NCBI GenBank assembly: GCA_024195585.1
Contig: SWBL01000003.1
Location: forward strand, 62,001-126,000
Source: Aureobasidium sp. EXF-3400
Lineage: Eukaryota; Ascomycota; Dothideomycetes; Dothideales; Saccotheciaceae
Direction: 5' to 3'
Length of the DNA stretch: 64,000 nucleotides
The first letter of the stretch is position 1; every line of letters begins with the position of its first letter. A model generated the notes under the pieces. The model saw nothing but the letters and a program-made list of their open reading frames with translations. It ran no database searches and had not been told where the DNA came from. The translations under genes and the position numbers were made by a program. Of the stretch, positions 1 to 10,455 are shown piece after piece.

Positions 1-832
1 TTCGTAAGGAGCAGGCGGCAAGGAGCTTGACAATGTCATGTCAAAGATACACAGCCCGCCAATACAAAAACAAAGAGAGATTCAGGACGTTGAAAATGGC
101 CTCCGCATTGAGTGGTTCATGAAAATCATTTCCGTGCACTGCTATAATTATCGACAAGGAAGCACATGACAGGAGACATACAGTAGTGGCTGAACCTGCA
201 AGCTGCAAGCCTTCGATAGTCCTGCAGATAAACGCGTTGGTCTTGGCAGCCGCAGACTCGAGTGTATCTTATTGCCCGGGGCATGCATCGTGACTCTGTG
301 CAGAAGCTTGTGGTTCAGGTTACGATTGCTAGGGCGAACCTCAAATATGATACATACCGATGAGGAAGCTTACGGATGGCTCGACGCGATACATGTGTTG
401 ATCGAATCACTGTGTCTATCAACTTCGTAAAATCTATGCCTCATGCATGGTAACAGTGCCTTAATGGAACGCAAAGCAGTTCTATGCCAGGAAATAATGT
501 TCCTTCCGTGCCAGACTTTCCACTCATGCAAGACAGTTCGTCGGGGCTGAATTCTGTGAGGGAAGGAACACCCGCAGAATATGTGTGGGCGATCGAACCG
601 CAGATTTGATATCAGGACGTAGAATTGTGTGAGAAAGATAGATCACGAGCGATTCTATAGTGTGCACACTGTGAAACGATGTAAGAGTAATCAGTAATGT
701 GTGCGAAAAAGCAATCTTGCGTGACGCGACAGAGCTAGTATTGCATAAGAAATTCGATCATACGTACAGTCGCATACCCGCCACAGGATGCTACATCAAA
801 CGAACCACTCTGCACGAGATCTAAACCAGGCA
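1..832. other. gene-free left edge
   Basis: I see no convincing reading frame, splice-linked exon pair or RNA gene in this stretch. It is ordinary mixed-composition sequence that leads into the 17-bp repeat and the gene starting at 957, so it probably holds the distal promoter of that gene. Confidence 0.5.
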
Positions 833-900
833 TTCAGCTGTCACAGTTTTTCAGCTACCCGCGCTCTTCAGCTAGCAGAGCATTTCAGCTGCTAGGAAAC
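833..900. repeat. four 17-bp units, each starting TTCAGCT
   Basis: The heptamer TTCAGCT occurs at 833, 850, 867 and 884, exactly 17 bp apart each time, while the ten bases between copies differ. The last unit ends 57 bp before the ATG at 957. This could be a decayed minisatellite or an array of binding sites in the promoter or 5' UTR of the downstream membrane-protein gene. The spacing is seen directly; any function is inference. Confidence 0.75.
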
Positions 901-956
901 GAATTTCAAGTAACTAACTCTTTACCTCATTGAGTCTTCAGATGGGAATCTAGACT

Positions 957-2903
957 ATGAAAAACAATGCAGCCTCAGCTGCAAGAATAACGCGAGCAGC
1001 CGCAAAGAAACGTATAGTCGGTGCTTATATGTTCACCAGGGAATCTCTCTCTTGTCAAAGGAATCAATCGTTGTTCCACACTACCATAATTCTACAGATC
1101 ACAGTCAGCCATATGTTTCGTAACCTTCCCGCCGTGCTTTTGACCTCTTTTATGGTCGCCACGTTTTTTATCCTACACGCAGTGGAGATTACCATACCAG
1201 CTTGGCTATCACTCCGACAAACTCAACAAGTCATAAATCTTCTGGTCTCAATCTTGAGTATCATTATAGCTTGGATCTTGACCCAGAGGCGCAGGTACGT
1301 CAAATCTCGAAGTATACGATGCACATCTTTGTAATTCAGGCTGCATAGCAAGCAAAACCAGTCTGAGACAGCTCAGTGTCTTCAACAGGGTCGACTTAGT
1401 CCACGCGAGCTGAAAAGACGATGGAAGATTGCCTCTGGTACAATCTGGATGAGACCCACATCACTTTTTTACTTCACAGCCATTGCGATTTCGGTAGTTC
1501 CCCTTTTGTTTGGAACCCTATCTGTTGCAGATGAGGTCCTCCGTCAATCCCAGCTGCTTTCGAATACATCAGGCACTTTACTCTACAACCTCGTAACCAC
1601 CACACTTGGTTCCGATGTGCGCGGTCCCGATGGATGCGAACAGTCGATTGCGAATCCAGACTGTACATACGACCTTTCTCTAGGCCCAGCTAGCAGTATG
1701 CTCGTCGCTCAGTCAAACTACAACATTGCAGGCTTCACATTCAGTAACTCTAGCAGGACGCGCGGTATATCTCATGATCTACTTGCGGAGTTCTTATCGA
1801 ACACGTCCTCCTCGAGATTTGCTACGGAAGCGGCACACTATTGCGTACCTATACTGGGCGATCAAATGATCTCATGCGTTGAGGACAAAAGTGACACTCG
1901 AGTCAAGTACGATTTCCAGGAAACTGTCAACGGTATGGCTGTGTACACAGTGACAGTCAACCCTCGGTCGCTCTACAACGACACTCGAGTAAGAGTGGAT
2001 TATCAGAATGGCACCATGGTCATTGCACAAAGTCGATTAACTGCTGAGCGGAACGTAACGATCATAGCCGGCACGGGTATCTACGCGGACACCCTTTCGC
2101 TACTTCACTCGAACACGAATTCTACCACAGGAGTCTTCACTGCAGTGTGCACCATTGGTGACGTCAAGGAACAGGCGTCATGGCAGTGGGTGAAGTTGTC
2201 CTACGTCAACAACACCTTCCATGTTCAACTGCCTGACACAACTTCTGCAACAGAAGATCGTTGTGATGCACGAGAAGCCTCTGGTTTTATCAACCTATAC
2301 TTCGCCCTTGAGGGTTCCACTAGGCTTCTAAACAGCGTAGACGGCTACAGCAAATACCTCAGCCCATACCAGAGTACCAACCAAGACGGCCGATCAAATA
2401 TGACAAAGCTAGAGTTCACTCTCAATCGGCTTTATGATGTAACACAGACTATGTGGTCTTCGACAAATCCCTCTGCGTCCGAAAAGTCCTCCGTCAAAGT
2501 AGTGGTAGAGACGCACCATTATCGAATCCATACAACTTGGAATGCCCCCACGTTACTCACATTCAGCTTGACCGTGCTGGTGTTAGTTATTGGCCTTTAC
2601 CAAGAGTGGCGGTGGTACAAACAGAATTTGCCAAAAACAGACAGCATTGATTTGGATATGCTAGACCCACTAGGTATCATTACCTACAGCATGTTGAATT
2701 ATCATCAGCTTCATTCTTATCTTGGACAAGATCCCGGACCCCAGGCAAGGTCTAAACGACCTTTGCCATCATTAAATGAACAAGACCAGCGCGACCTTCA
2801 TGAGTTCCAGCATGGTCGTGTTGGAGGACAAATCACTCGCACAACATCCTTAGAGTATCTTGTCTCTCAGGAACAGAGCAGACGCCGACGAGGAGGGGCT
2901 TAG
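957..2903 (+). CDS. multi-pass membrane protein with large extracellular domain
   Basis: Two exons, 957-1294 and 1340-2903, join across a 45-nt intron (donor GTACGT, acceptor TTCAG) into one 633-residue frame. The join restores a basic linker (GRLSPRELKRRWKI) that leads straight into the next membrane segment, which supports the model. Hydrophobic segments lie near residues 55-75, 87-108 and 155-175, and a last one (LLTFSLTVLVLVIGLY) sits about 110 residues before the C-terminus. The roughly 330-residue region between the last two has many N-x-S/T sites and several Cys, as expected for a glycosylated lumenal or extracellular domain. The architecture resembles fungal DUF3176-like membrane proteins, but I do not recognise a defined function. 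An internal ATG at 1032 or 1113 could be the true start, because the first 50 residues are basic and unremarkable. Confidence 0.75.
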
Positions 2904-3728
2904 TCCATATGACTTGTGAGAGAGCGTCTAAACTATCACGGCGTGTTGATGTCAGCCTTCGTGTTCTCGATTTTCGAGAAGCCTGATTGATCCAGAACGG
3001 AGACTAACTATCATTAACTATGGAACTCAATGGAAGGCATTCAAAGTCAGACTTTCAAAATTTAAAAGCAGTACGTGAAGCGACGCGGGACCGACTGCAC
3101 AGCTGGTGGTCCTGAGGTACTACGTTGAAAATCGTGAACACGATCAAACCTAGCCAATAGGTCTATTAATTGGTTGGCCGGTTCATTTTTGTAGAATAGA
3201 CATGTTATCATTGCCTGTATGAGCTAGCTTCAACCCTGCATCGTCGCTGCCTTGCGTGCTTTGTCTCGAGTTCTTGGTGAACAACCTTAAACTCCTCGAT
3301 CACATTGCCGACTTTACATGATTCTTAGAAATAAACACGAAGAAGAGTTAGAGTATATATGATTAAGTAAAGAGTTAAGCGAAGGAGAAGAAGGAAGTCT
3401 ATATAGATTTAAAAGAAAGCAATAAGGAAACAGAGCGATAATTAACAGAATGATAAGAGAAAGGAAGGCGACCATAAAGAGATTGTAAATAGGTGCGAGT
3501 AAAGGAGAGAAAGAACAAGTAAAAGGATAAAAGAAAATCTTCGCTCATTCGCTATGTCAATTTGGTCATTACTTGTCGTGTCTCTGGGTCTAGAACATCT
3601 TATACACTTTCTTTCATCCATGCTTTCTGTGTATCCACATTTCCTGTTTCATCTCATTATTCTCCAGTCCATCATCCATCGACTCCTCCCTTTCACACAC
3701 CTTCCACTGACAAGACCCCCCGAACCCG
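2904..3728. other. intergenic with A/G-rich tract
   Basis: This gap lies between two converging genes. No gene is seen. From about 3330 to 3540 the plus strand is strongly A/G-biased, with runs of GAAG, GGAGA and AAGAAA, a low-complexity stretch of about 210 bp. The rest is unremarkable 3' flanking sequence. Confidence 0.5.
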
Positions 3729-3795
3729 CTCTTACGCAGAGGTACTCTTACTTAGAGGGTGCTCTCGCTCAGAGGGTGCTCTTACTCAGAATCAC
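3729..3795. repeat. four tandem 16-17 bp units of CTCTTACTCAGAGGGTG type
   Basis: Units start at 3729 (16 bp), 3745, 3762 and 3779 (17 bp each), with the core CTCT-A/C-G/C-NCAGAGGGTG. The last unit overlaps the stop codon of the minus-strand gene that ends at 3782, so the array covers the end of the coding region and the start of its 3' UTR. Seen directly; probably a short slippage-derived minisatellite. Confidence 0.7.
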
Positions 3796-5149
3796 TTCCC
3801 AAACTATCCATACCCCTTCTATACCCAGCCATCACATCTCTACCTTTTTTCTTCTGTTGATGTGACTCACCACCTCTAACTCTCTCATATCTTCCACTTC
3901 TACCACCACTTCTGTCTGTACTGGCAGTGACATCACTCTCCGCATAGGTATACCTGGAGCTTCTGTGTTGCTTGGAGGGAGAAGCCGAGTGAGACGATCT
4001 GCGTTCGTTTCTTCTCTGTTCTGCTGAAGCTGAAGCACGAGGTGAGGCGGCAGCAGGAGAGCTCTGAGTCAAAGGACGATAAGCATCATAGTAACTACTG
4101 TTTGTGCGTGTACCAGAAGTAGTGGTGTAGGTTCCCGTGTAGGTTGTACTGCTTTCGTCAGGAGCGCCAGAGAAAGAGTAATCTCTTTGTTTTTGAGGAG
4201 GGGTGTGTTTCTTGGGACTGGCTGAGCGACTGCGACTGCCTCCTCTCTTTGAACTTTTTGGTGCGATTTTATCCGGGCTCTGAGATTTTGCGAGTGTGGA
4301 TGGTTTGCGAGGAGATGCAGAGGTGCCAGCGACAGTGTTTTCCTTTGCGAGCGCGGCGGCTGCGCGTTCGGCTTCCTTGCGCCATTTCCTTTCCATGCGT
4401 GCTGCATCTTCTGCAGCTCTCTTTTCTGCTTTCTGGCGTTTGCGATCTGAAGAACTGAGGATAGGAGCCGCCGAACTCGTCTCGGTCATTTCCGTAACCG
4501 TGTCGCTGCGATCCGAGTAATCGTAAGAAGTCCCATCAGCCGATCTATTCATTCCACCCACCCTCGCAGGTTTCTCATGCTTATAGTCTCGCAAATCGCG
4601 ATCGCGGTAACGACGAGAGTGATCAGTGGAGGTCGGAGCTGCGGAGTATCCACCACCTCTAATCTTGGGCTGTTTCTTCTCAGTGTTGTGGTGGTTGCGA
4701 GAAATAGATGTCATAGCATCACTGCGGTCGCCAGAATATTGCGTAAAGCCATCAGAATAGTACACAGAATGGCTGCCTCCAAAGCCTCTGACTGCCATAA
4801 TACCCTTTCTGCCTTTTTCATCGAACCCCACCACTGACTTTGCAGCAATCCTATCGCTCTTTCTAGGTCTGCTGACCACTGATCTAGCAGAGTAAATGGT
4901 ATTTCCATTAGCGTCTTTCTTGCGCATAACTGTAGATTTCCAGTCGTCGAAATCGCCTTGTTGCCAGTGGAAGCCGCCGTTTTTGGCGTGGAAGAAGAAC
5001 CAGATTGAGGCTACAACGATGGCGGCGAAGATGAGGGCGAAGAGTGAAAAGTAGATTTTGTTGTTTACTTTGGAGGGGTCGAGGCAGCCGGCGCAGGGGA
5101 CGGGTGGAGCGCGGGTGACTAGGTGCTGGGTTGGGGGTAAGGGTGCCAT
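3782..5149 (-). CDS. single-pass membrane protein with disordered basic tail
   Basis: The frame is open further upstream, but the first ATG is at 5149 (protein MAPLPPTQ...), giving 455 residues. A short N-terminal part with a C-x2-C pair (PCAGC) is followed by one strong membrane helix near residues 33-52 (FSLFALIFAAIVVASIWFFF). A conserved-looking block follows (GGFHWQQGDFDDWKSTVMRK, then SVVGFDEKGRKGIMAVRGFG). The C-terminal two thirds is low complexity, rich in Ser, Arg, Lys and Tyr, with an Ala/Glu/Arg coiled-coil-like piece (KAEKRAAEDAARMERKWRKE) and many SPRK/SRSAS motifs typical of phosphorylated disordered tails. There is no catalytic motif. It looks like a Pezizomycotina-specific membrane protein of unknown role, and the tail is probably cytosolic. 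Confidence 0.8.
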   Translation of the reverse strand: MAPLPPTQHLVTRAPPVPCAGCLDPSKVNNKIYFSLFALIFAAIVVASIWFFFHAKNGGFHWQQGDFDDWKSTVMRKKDANGNTIYSARSVVSRPRKSDRIAAKSVVGFDEKGRKGIMAVRGFGGSHSVYYSDGFTQYSGDRSDAMTSISRNHHNTEKKQPKIRGGGYSAAPTSTDHSRRYRDRDLRDYKHEKPARVGGMNRSADGTSYDYSDRSDTVTEMTETSSAAPILSSSDRKRQKAEKRAAEDAARMERKWRKEAERAAAALAKENTVAGTSASPRKPSTLAKSQSPDKIAPKSSKRGGSRSRSASPKKHTPPQKQRDYSFSGAPDESSTTYTGTYTTTSGTRTNSSYYDAYRPLTQSSPAAASPRASASAEQRRNERRSSHSASPSKQHRSSRYTYAESDVTASTDRSGGRSGRYERVRGGESHQQKKKGRDVMAGYRRGMDSLGSDSE

Positions 5150-5673
5150 GGTTGCTGAGGCTGGCTCCTTCAGCCGGTGGTGTGGTTTTGTTGCAGGTGT
5201 GGTGTCGTGATGGTATAGAGAATGTGGGGAAGGTGGATGGTATCGATTAACGATCAAGTGATTGCAACGGCGTGATAGACGTTGGGATGTAGTTGAGATG
5301 GACGTTGTAAGACAGAATTCGCGTGGAGAGAACGCGTCAGAAAAGAAAGTGAACGGGAAATAGTTGTTGGACTGTCTCCTTGAAATGGCTGGTGATTGAT
5401 TAATGGCGTGGCTGGGACGTGGTTGGTCTGCGTCTCTGTCGATCAACACCAACTTCCCCACGGCAACCGCCCACTTCCAGGGTCCTGTCAACCAAGAAAC
5501 CTTGATTACTTCACGACCGCTCTCCTGGTTTTGTGCTTGTAGAAATTTTGATTCTGTTCGTTCTTTCACATAGTCTAAGAAAGCCCATCACTTCTTTTCG
5601 TCCCGTGCGCCATGCACCTTTCAACATCTAATCATGTCCCGTTGCGCCTCCTAAATTTTGCACACTGCCCATT

Positions 5674-7812
5674 CTACATACGCTCGACAGGGTTAAGACC
5701 CAACAGTCTCATACCGTTGTACAAGACCTGGCGAGCACACTCGTAAAGTGCTGCACGAGCCTTCTTGACCTCAGGCTCGGCCTTCATGACATTGAGCTGC
5801 TCGTAAGAACTGCTCAACATGTGTGACATCTTGAAGAGGTATGTCAAGACCGTAACAGGTTCTTGTGTCTTGATTGTGTTGGTGAAAGTGTCGGGCCATT
5901 GTGCGAGCGAACGGATAACGTCCACGGCGTGCTTCTCGCTCAGCAGAGACCAGTCGGCTGTCTCGAGCTGTTCGTGTGTGAACTCTGTCTTGCGAGCAAT
6001 CGAGCAGAGACGGGCGTGTGCGTATTGGAGGTAGGGACCAGTGTCTCCCTCGAACGATGTCATGCGGTTGATGTCGAATTCGTAGTTGTTGATACGCTTG
6101 CCGCTCATGTCTTGCACCATGACGGCTGAAATACCGAGAGTGTCGGCAGTCTGCTCAGGGTTCTCGACCTGCACGTACTTGCCCTCGTTGCTTTTCATGA
6201 CATCGTGCATCTTCTCACCGACATCACGGAGAATGTCGTCAAGGAACTTGGCAGTACCCTTACGAGTCGACATACCCAAGACCATACCAAAGTTGATGTG
6301 CTGGCACTTCTTGGACACTTCGGTGTACTCGTCGCCCATGACCTCGAGGATCTTGAACAGTTGCGACAAGTGCAAATCCTGCTGCGAGGCAACAACGTAG
6401 ATCATCTTGTCGAAATGGTACTTTTGGTGACGCTCAACAGCAGCACCAATATCACGGGTGAGGTAGAGGGTTGTGCCGTCTCTCTTCTTGACCAAAGCCT
6501 TGCCGAGTTTCTTCTGGTACTTGGTCAGATCGACCAGGACAGCGCCCTCACTCTCCTCGCTGACACCCTTATCGGCCAGAACCTTGGCAGCAGTCTCCAT
6601 GCTCTCGTTCTTGACCTGCGACTCACCAGAGTAGTCGTTGTAGGTGATGTTCAGACGAGCGTAGGTCTGCTTGTACTTGACAATCGAGAGGTCGCGGAAA
6701 CGAGCCCAGATACCTAGAGCATCTTTCTCGCCGTCGGCCATGCGCTTGAAGTAGTCACGGGCTTGTTGGTCGATACCCTCCTTCTCGATACGCTCGATCT
6801 CAGTCTGCTGCTCGACAACCGACTCGTTCTTGGCCTCAAGCTCGACAACCTTTGCCTTGAGTGCCTTGACTTGCTCAGCCTCGTCGTGTGCGATGGCGCT
6901 GACCTTGACGTAGACCTCGTACAGGTGACCGATAGGGTTGGCTTCAAGAGCCTCGTCGCTTCCGAACTTCTCGAAACCAATGGCCAGAACACCGTACTGC
7001 TTGCCCCAATCACCGAGGTAGTTCATACGGGTGACATCCCAACCAGCAGCCTCGTACAGGTTGCTCAAGAAACCTCCAATAATGGTTGAACGCAAGTGAC
7101 CGGCGTGGAAGGGCTTGGCGATGTTGGGCGACGAGAACTCAACAATCATCTTCTTCTTTCCTGAGTTGGGGTCCTTGGGATCGTGAAGACCGAGGTTGGG
7201 GTTGAAACCGTACTTGGTGGTGTTCTTGAGGATCGAAGGAAGGACGAGTTTTGCGAGAGGGTCGGTCTTGAAGAAGAAACGGACAAAGGTCTTTTCGGCG
7301 ACGGGAGGGAGGATGAGGGGAGATTCGGGGAACTACACACGAGGTCAGTTGCGTCCCAGCAGAGGTGAAGCTGAGTAGAGTAGTACCTTCTCCTTGATCT
7401 CGACGGCAAGAGCATCGGGCTTCTTGCCCTTGATGCGCAGAGCAGGGACGGGCAACATCAAGTCACCGTATTCCAGAATCTGGGTCCATTGCAGCAGAGG
7501 GTAGATCTGCTCAGAAGCGACGCCAGTGATGGGTGCAAGTAGCTCGGCAATGTGTGCGCGGTAGATGTCGATTTGGTTGTATGTAGGGAATGTGGCCAAC
7601 TTTTCAAGCTGAGGAACCTCGCTGAGACCAAAGGCCTGGACCGAAGCAGTGAGTTGCTCCATAGTGACGCCTTTGTGGGTTGGAACGTGGAAGTGGGAGA
7701 AGTGTCTCGTGTGCGACCAGAGATGGTGGGATCCGAGTCGAAAGAATGAGTTCTGGTGTGAAAGGGATTGACCAAGGAAAGACGAAGCTCTTTTAACTTG
7801 GAATGCGCGCAT
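5674..7812 (-). CDS. arginyl-tRNA synthetase, probably cytosolic and mitochondrial
   Basis: Charges tRNA-Arg with arginine. Exons (minus) 7812-7387 and 7332-5674 join across a 54-nt intron into 694 residues. The class I signatures are present: the HIGH motif as HAGH near residue 218 within SPNIAKPFHAGHLRST, and the ArgRS form of KMSKS as MSTRKG near residue 495. An N-terminal tRNA-binding region and the C-terminal anticodon-binding helical domain (ending LLGLNPVERM) are also present. The longest ATG start at 7812 adds about 50 residues rich in Arg, Ser, His and Phe with no acidic residue, like a mitochondrial presequence. A second in-frame ATG at 7662 (MEQLTASV) gives a normal cytosolic enzyme of 644 residues. 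One gene making both forms by start choice is therefore likely but is inference. Confidence 0.95.
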
Positions 7813-8055
7813 GCACGATGAGTTGAAAGTGACTGTGGTTGAGTCGAAAACACTTTTTTGGTCGCGAAACAGTCAACCAACCCACACCACCAGCTCCTTC
7901 CGGTCCCCGCCATTTTGCTTGGCATCGTGAGTCATGCTCGAATACTCAATTTTTATCAACAGGCAGGAACGACCGAGACACAACTAAGACTTTAGCGAAC
8001 GCGGCTTCCGTGTAGGGACTCAAACATTAGATTATCGTTACTCATTCAAAAAAGA

Positions 8056-9885
8056 CTACATTGCTCCAGCGGCTTCCAGACCAGAGAGTAACAGTCTTTC
8101 GGCTTCGCTGACATAGCCTAGCTTCTCGCGATTATCGTCGCACAATCTGCCGTACTCTAGCAGCAGTCTGAAGACATAGATTTGCATATCCTCTCGTCGG
8201 AGAACCGTCTCAGTCCATTTCTTGCCTTCGAGCGCAATCTTCTTAGCTGCTGCATCACGCCCGCCCAGAAAGTAATGCATGATGCCATAGATATCGACAA
8301 ACGTGTTGTCCATGGGCACGAAATGCTTCCAAGGCATCATTCGAGAATCATGCCACTCATCGTAGATGGTTGCTTTGATCGGTAGCGATGTTGATCCCAG
8401 AAATCCTCGGTACCGCCCAGAAAACGAGTTACCGTCAATGTCTGGCAGATACTTGTAGTTGTATTGTTCTCCCATGGGCATCGATGGCTTGACTTCGTAA
8501 AATGCATCATCGTAATCACAGAACGGTGGTCTTGTGTCGGGGAAGCAGAGCAGATGTACAAATGCTGCATCCCCCCACTCTCCGACCCATTTCGCCAGAG
8601 ATCCAGACGGTAGATCATATTGCCCAGACTCGGGGAGTTCGAAGTTGGGCTGTTTGCCCGTTTCCTCAGCATGTGCGACACTGGTACTGTTCACCATCGA
8701 CACAAAGCGGTGTCGTTGGAAGCGAGCCCATGTCGTGTCTTTGTTGCGGCCACCTGAAGCAGCACCTCGCCAGATGATCTTGTTCTTCTTCTTGTCCCAC
8801 GCCGCACCGTGCTCTTCTCCACCAGAATAAAACGGATCGTCAGTCCAGTACATGGCTGGCGGCAACAGGATCTCGTTATTCATGGGTAATTTCGAGCCTC
8901 CGAATAGAGGCATGAGCTTCCTGGAGTTGGAGATTGAGATGGGCTCAACAAAGGTGCCGTGAAGACCTTGCAGTTGGGGATGTTCGCATGGCTGTTTCAC
9001 ATATGTCCAGTTTGCGACGTAGCCTTCATGACTTTTCTCGGGATAGGAGTTGTTCAAGGGCGGGAACACGGTATAATCCACCTCTGCCTTGTATGAGCGA
9101 GCAGGAGAATCGGGATGGCATCCAATAACGGCACGATCCCAGTATGGTCCTCCCTCCCACTGAGGGTCAAATTGAGGGACTTCCTCGTCTTTTCCGACTG
9201 ACGTCTTGCCAAACTTGGGAATGACTTCGGAAGCAGGTACAATGCGCCGGGACTTTTCTTCTACAGTCATGTGTTCGTCTATCGTCTCCCAGGGTACCAC
9301 GACGCGCGACTCATCCATGACATTGATGGGGATATCCAGGTCGGGTAGATGGTGTACGATAGTTCCAATCAAATTCTCCCAGAGGTCCAGCCAGACGCGC
9401 GGTTGATCGCTAAGCTGTGATGTATTGCCATTGCGAATACTGATGCGGTGGAAGATGTCACCAGCTTGTTGACGAATAGTCAAAGCAGGCACTGCCCAGA
9501 AGGGGTTCAAGTCGTGGTAGACGCGGTCGAAGAATTCTTCGATGATCAGGGCATTGTTCTCCTGGGCGAAATGGAACCAGGCATCGAAGCCTGGCGGGGG
9601 GCGTCGCCCTCTGCGATGCTCGTATGCGCGCACGGCATCGGCGAGTGTATGCGACTCCTTTTGCAGCAAAGCATCTTGTTGGCGATCCGCCTCTTCAATC
9701 AAGTCGTCGATGGGGTGGTGCGGTCGACCCTTTGTCGGAGGCGGAGGCGGAGGCTTCAGGAAGATGCTCTCTGGAATATGGATGGCATCGTTATTGGCGT
9801 AGAAGACTATGGTAAGGATGAGGAGTATCGCGGCCAGCAGCAGAAGCTGGCTGGAACGTCCATTGATTCGGGGAGCCGTCAACAT
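8056..9885 (-). CDS. GT90 (CAP10-like) glycosyltransferase
   Basis: Single exon of 609 residues. The topology is type II: a short cytosolic N-terminus, one membrane anchor at residues 12-29 (QLLLLAAILLILTIVFYA), a Pro-rich stem, then a lumenal catalytic domain, so it should act in the Golgi or ER. The C-terminal half carries features of the CAP10/GT90 family: IIWRGAASGG near residue 372 followed by an Arg-rich TTWARFQRHRFV, and near the end KHFVPMDNTFVDIYGIMHYF. Founding members are cryptococcal CAP10 and Cxt1, a xylosyltransferase; animal members (POGLUT) add glucose or xylose to protein. The donor sugar of this protein cannot be read from sequence. The length is typical of ascomycete members. 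Confidence 0.88.
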   Translation of the reverse strand: MLTAPRINGRSSQLLLLAAILLILTIVFYANNDAIHIPESIFLKPPPPPPTKGRPHHPIDDLIEEADRQQDALLQKESHTLADAVRAYEHRRGRRPPPGFDAWFHFAQENNALIIEEFFDRVYHDLNPFWAVPALTIRQQAGDIFHRISIRNGNTSQLSDQPRVWLDLWENLIGTIVHHLPDLDIPINVMDESRVVVPWETIDEHMTVEEKSRRIVPASEVIPKFGKTSVGKDEEVPQFDPQWEGGPYWDRAVIGCHPDSPARSYKAEVDYTVFPPLNNSYPEKSHEGYVANWTYVKQPCEHPQLQGLHGTFVEPISISNSRKLMPLFGGSKLPMNNEILLPPAMYWTDDPFYSGGEEHGAAWDKKKNKIIWRGAASGGRNKDTTWARFQRHRFVSMVNSTSVAHAEETGKQPNFELPESGQYDLPSGSLAKWVGEWGDAAFVHLLCFPDTRPPFCDYDDAFYEVKPSMPMGEQYNYKYLPDIDGNSFSGRYRGFLGSTSLPIKATIYDEWHDSRMMPWKHFVPMDNTFVDIYGIMHYFLGGRDAAAKKIALEGKKWTETVLRREDMQIYVFRLLLEYGRLCDDNREKLGYVSEAERLLLSGLEAAGAM

Positions 9886-10455
9886 GACGGTCCGATGACA
9901 CTGCTGACCAGTACAGATACGGCTACGTGCTCATGCAGATTTGGCTGACTGCACTGAGAGAAATGCGCTAGAGAATGAGGTTCCAGGGTCGTGGATGTAT
10001 GGCGACAAGCAGACACCCGTAGAACAGGGTTAAACGTTAGGGGCGCCATGGATGGCCGCCACGAATTTGTACAGAAGCCTGGAGCCGCTTTAAGGCCCGC
10101 CAAGGACGTGTGCATTGGCGAAGGATGGAATTATAACGACATACTCTATATGCCAAGCAGGTTTCGATCCCGGACAGCATTGATCTTGGTTCACTGCATG
10201 TATATAACCAGATCCGATGGCCAAAAGAGCAAGGACGCGGTGTTGCTAAACTCGAGACAAGGAAGGCGCTCGTCAATTGGGAAAGAGGTTTCGGCTGTCA
10301 ACAAGGCTTGGCGGCATGCATGCCGACTACCCTGTTGTCCCACTTCGCCATTGTTATACACGTCTTCTCGATATATGCCTTCTCCATGAACGCCCAATTC
10401 CTTCGGTACTTGACATGCCAGGCCCAATAAGTAGTCAGACTTCTCCAGTTCAGCA
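9886..10455. other. intergenic
   Basis: Probably the divergent promoter region of the GT90 gene and of the broken repeat-protein gene. Reading frames here have poor composition and no recognisable motif, and I support no gene. Confidence 0.45.

Noticed and set aside
5150..5569. Upstream extension of the membrane-protein frame at 3782-5149
   Set aside because: The extension has no ATG, only GTG, and its sequence is not conserved-looking. It is probably 5' UTR.
6205..6717. 170-codon frame antisense to arginyl-tRNA synthetase
   Set aside because: Leu/Val-rich mirror of a highly conserved coding strand, with no independent start context or motif.
9991..10389. 132-codon frame upstream of the repeat gene
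   Set aside because: Composition is not protein-like and no homology or motif can be recognised. It lies in a divergent promoter region.
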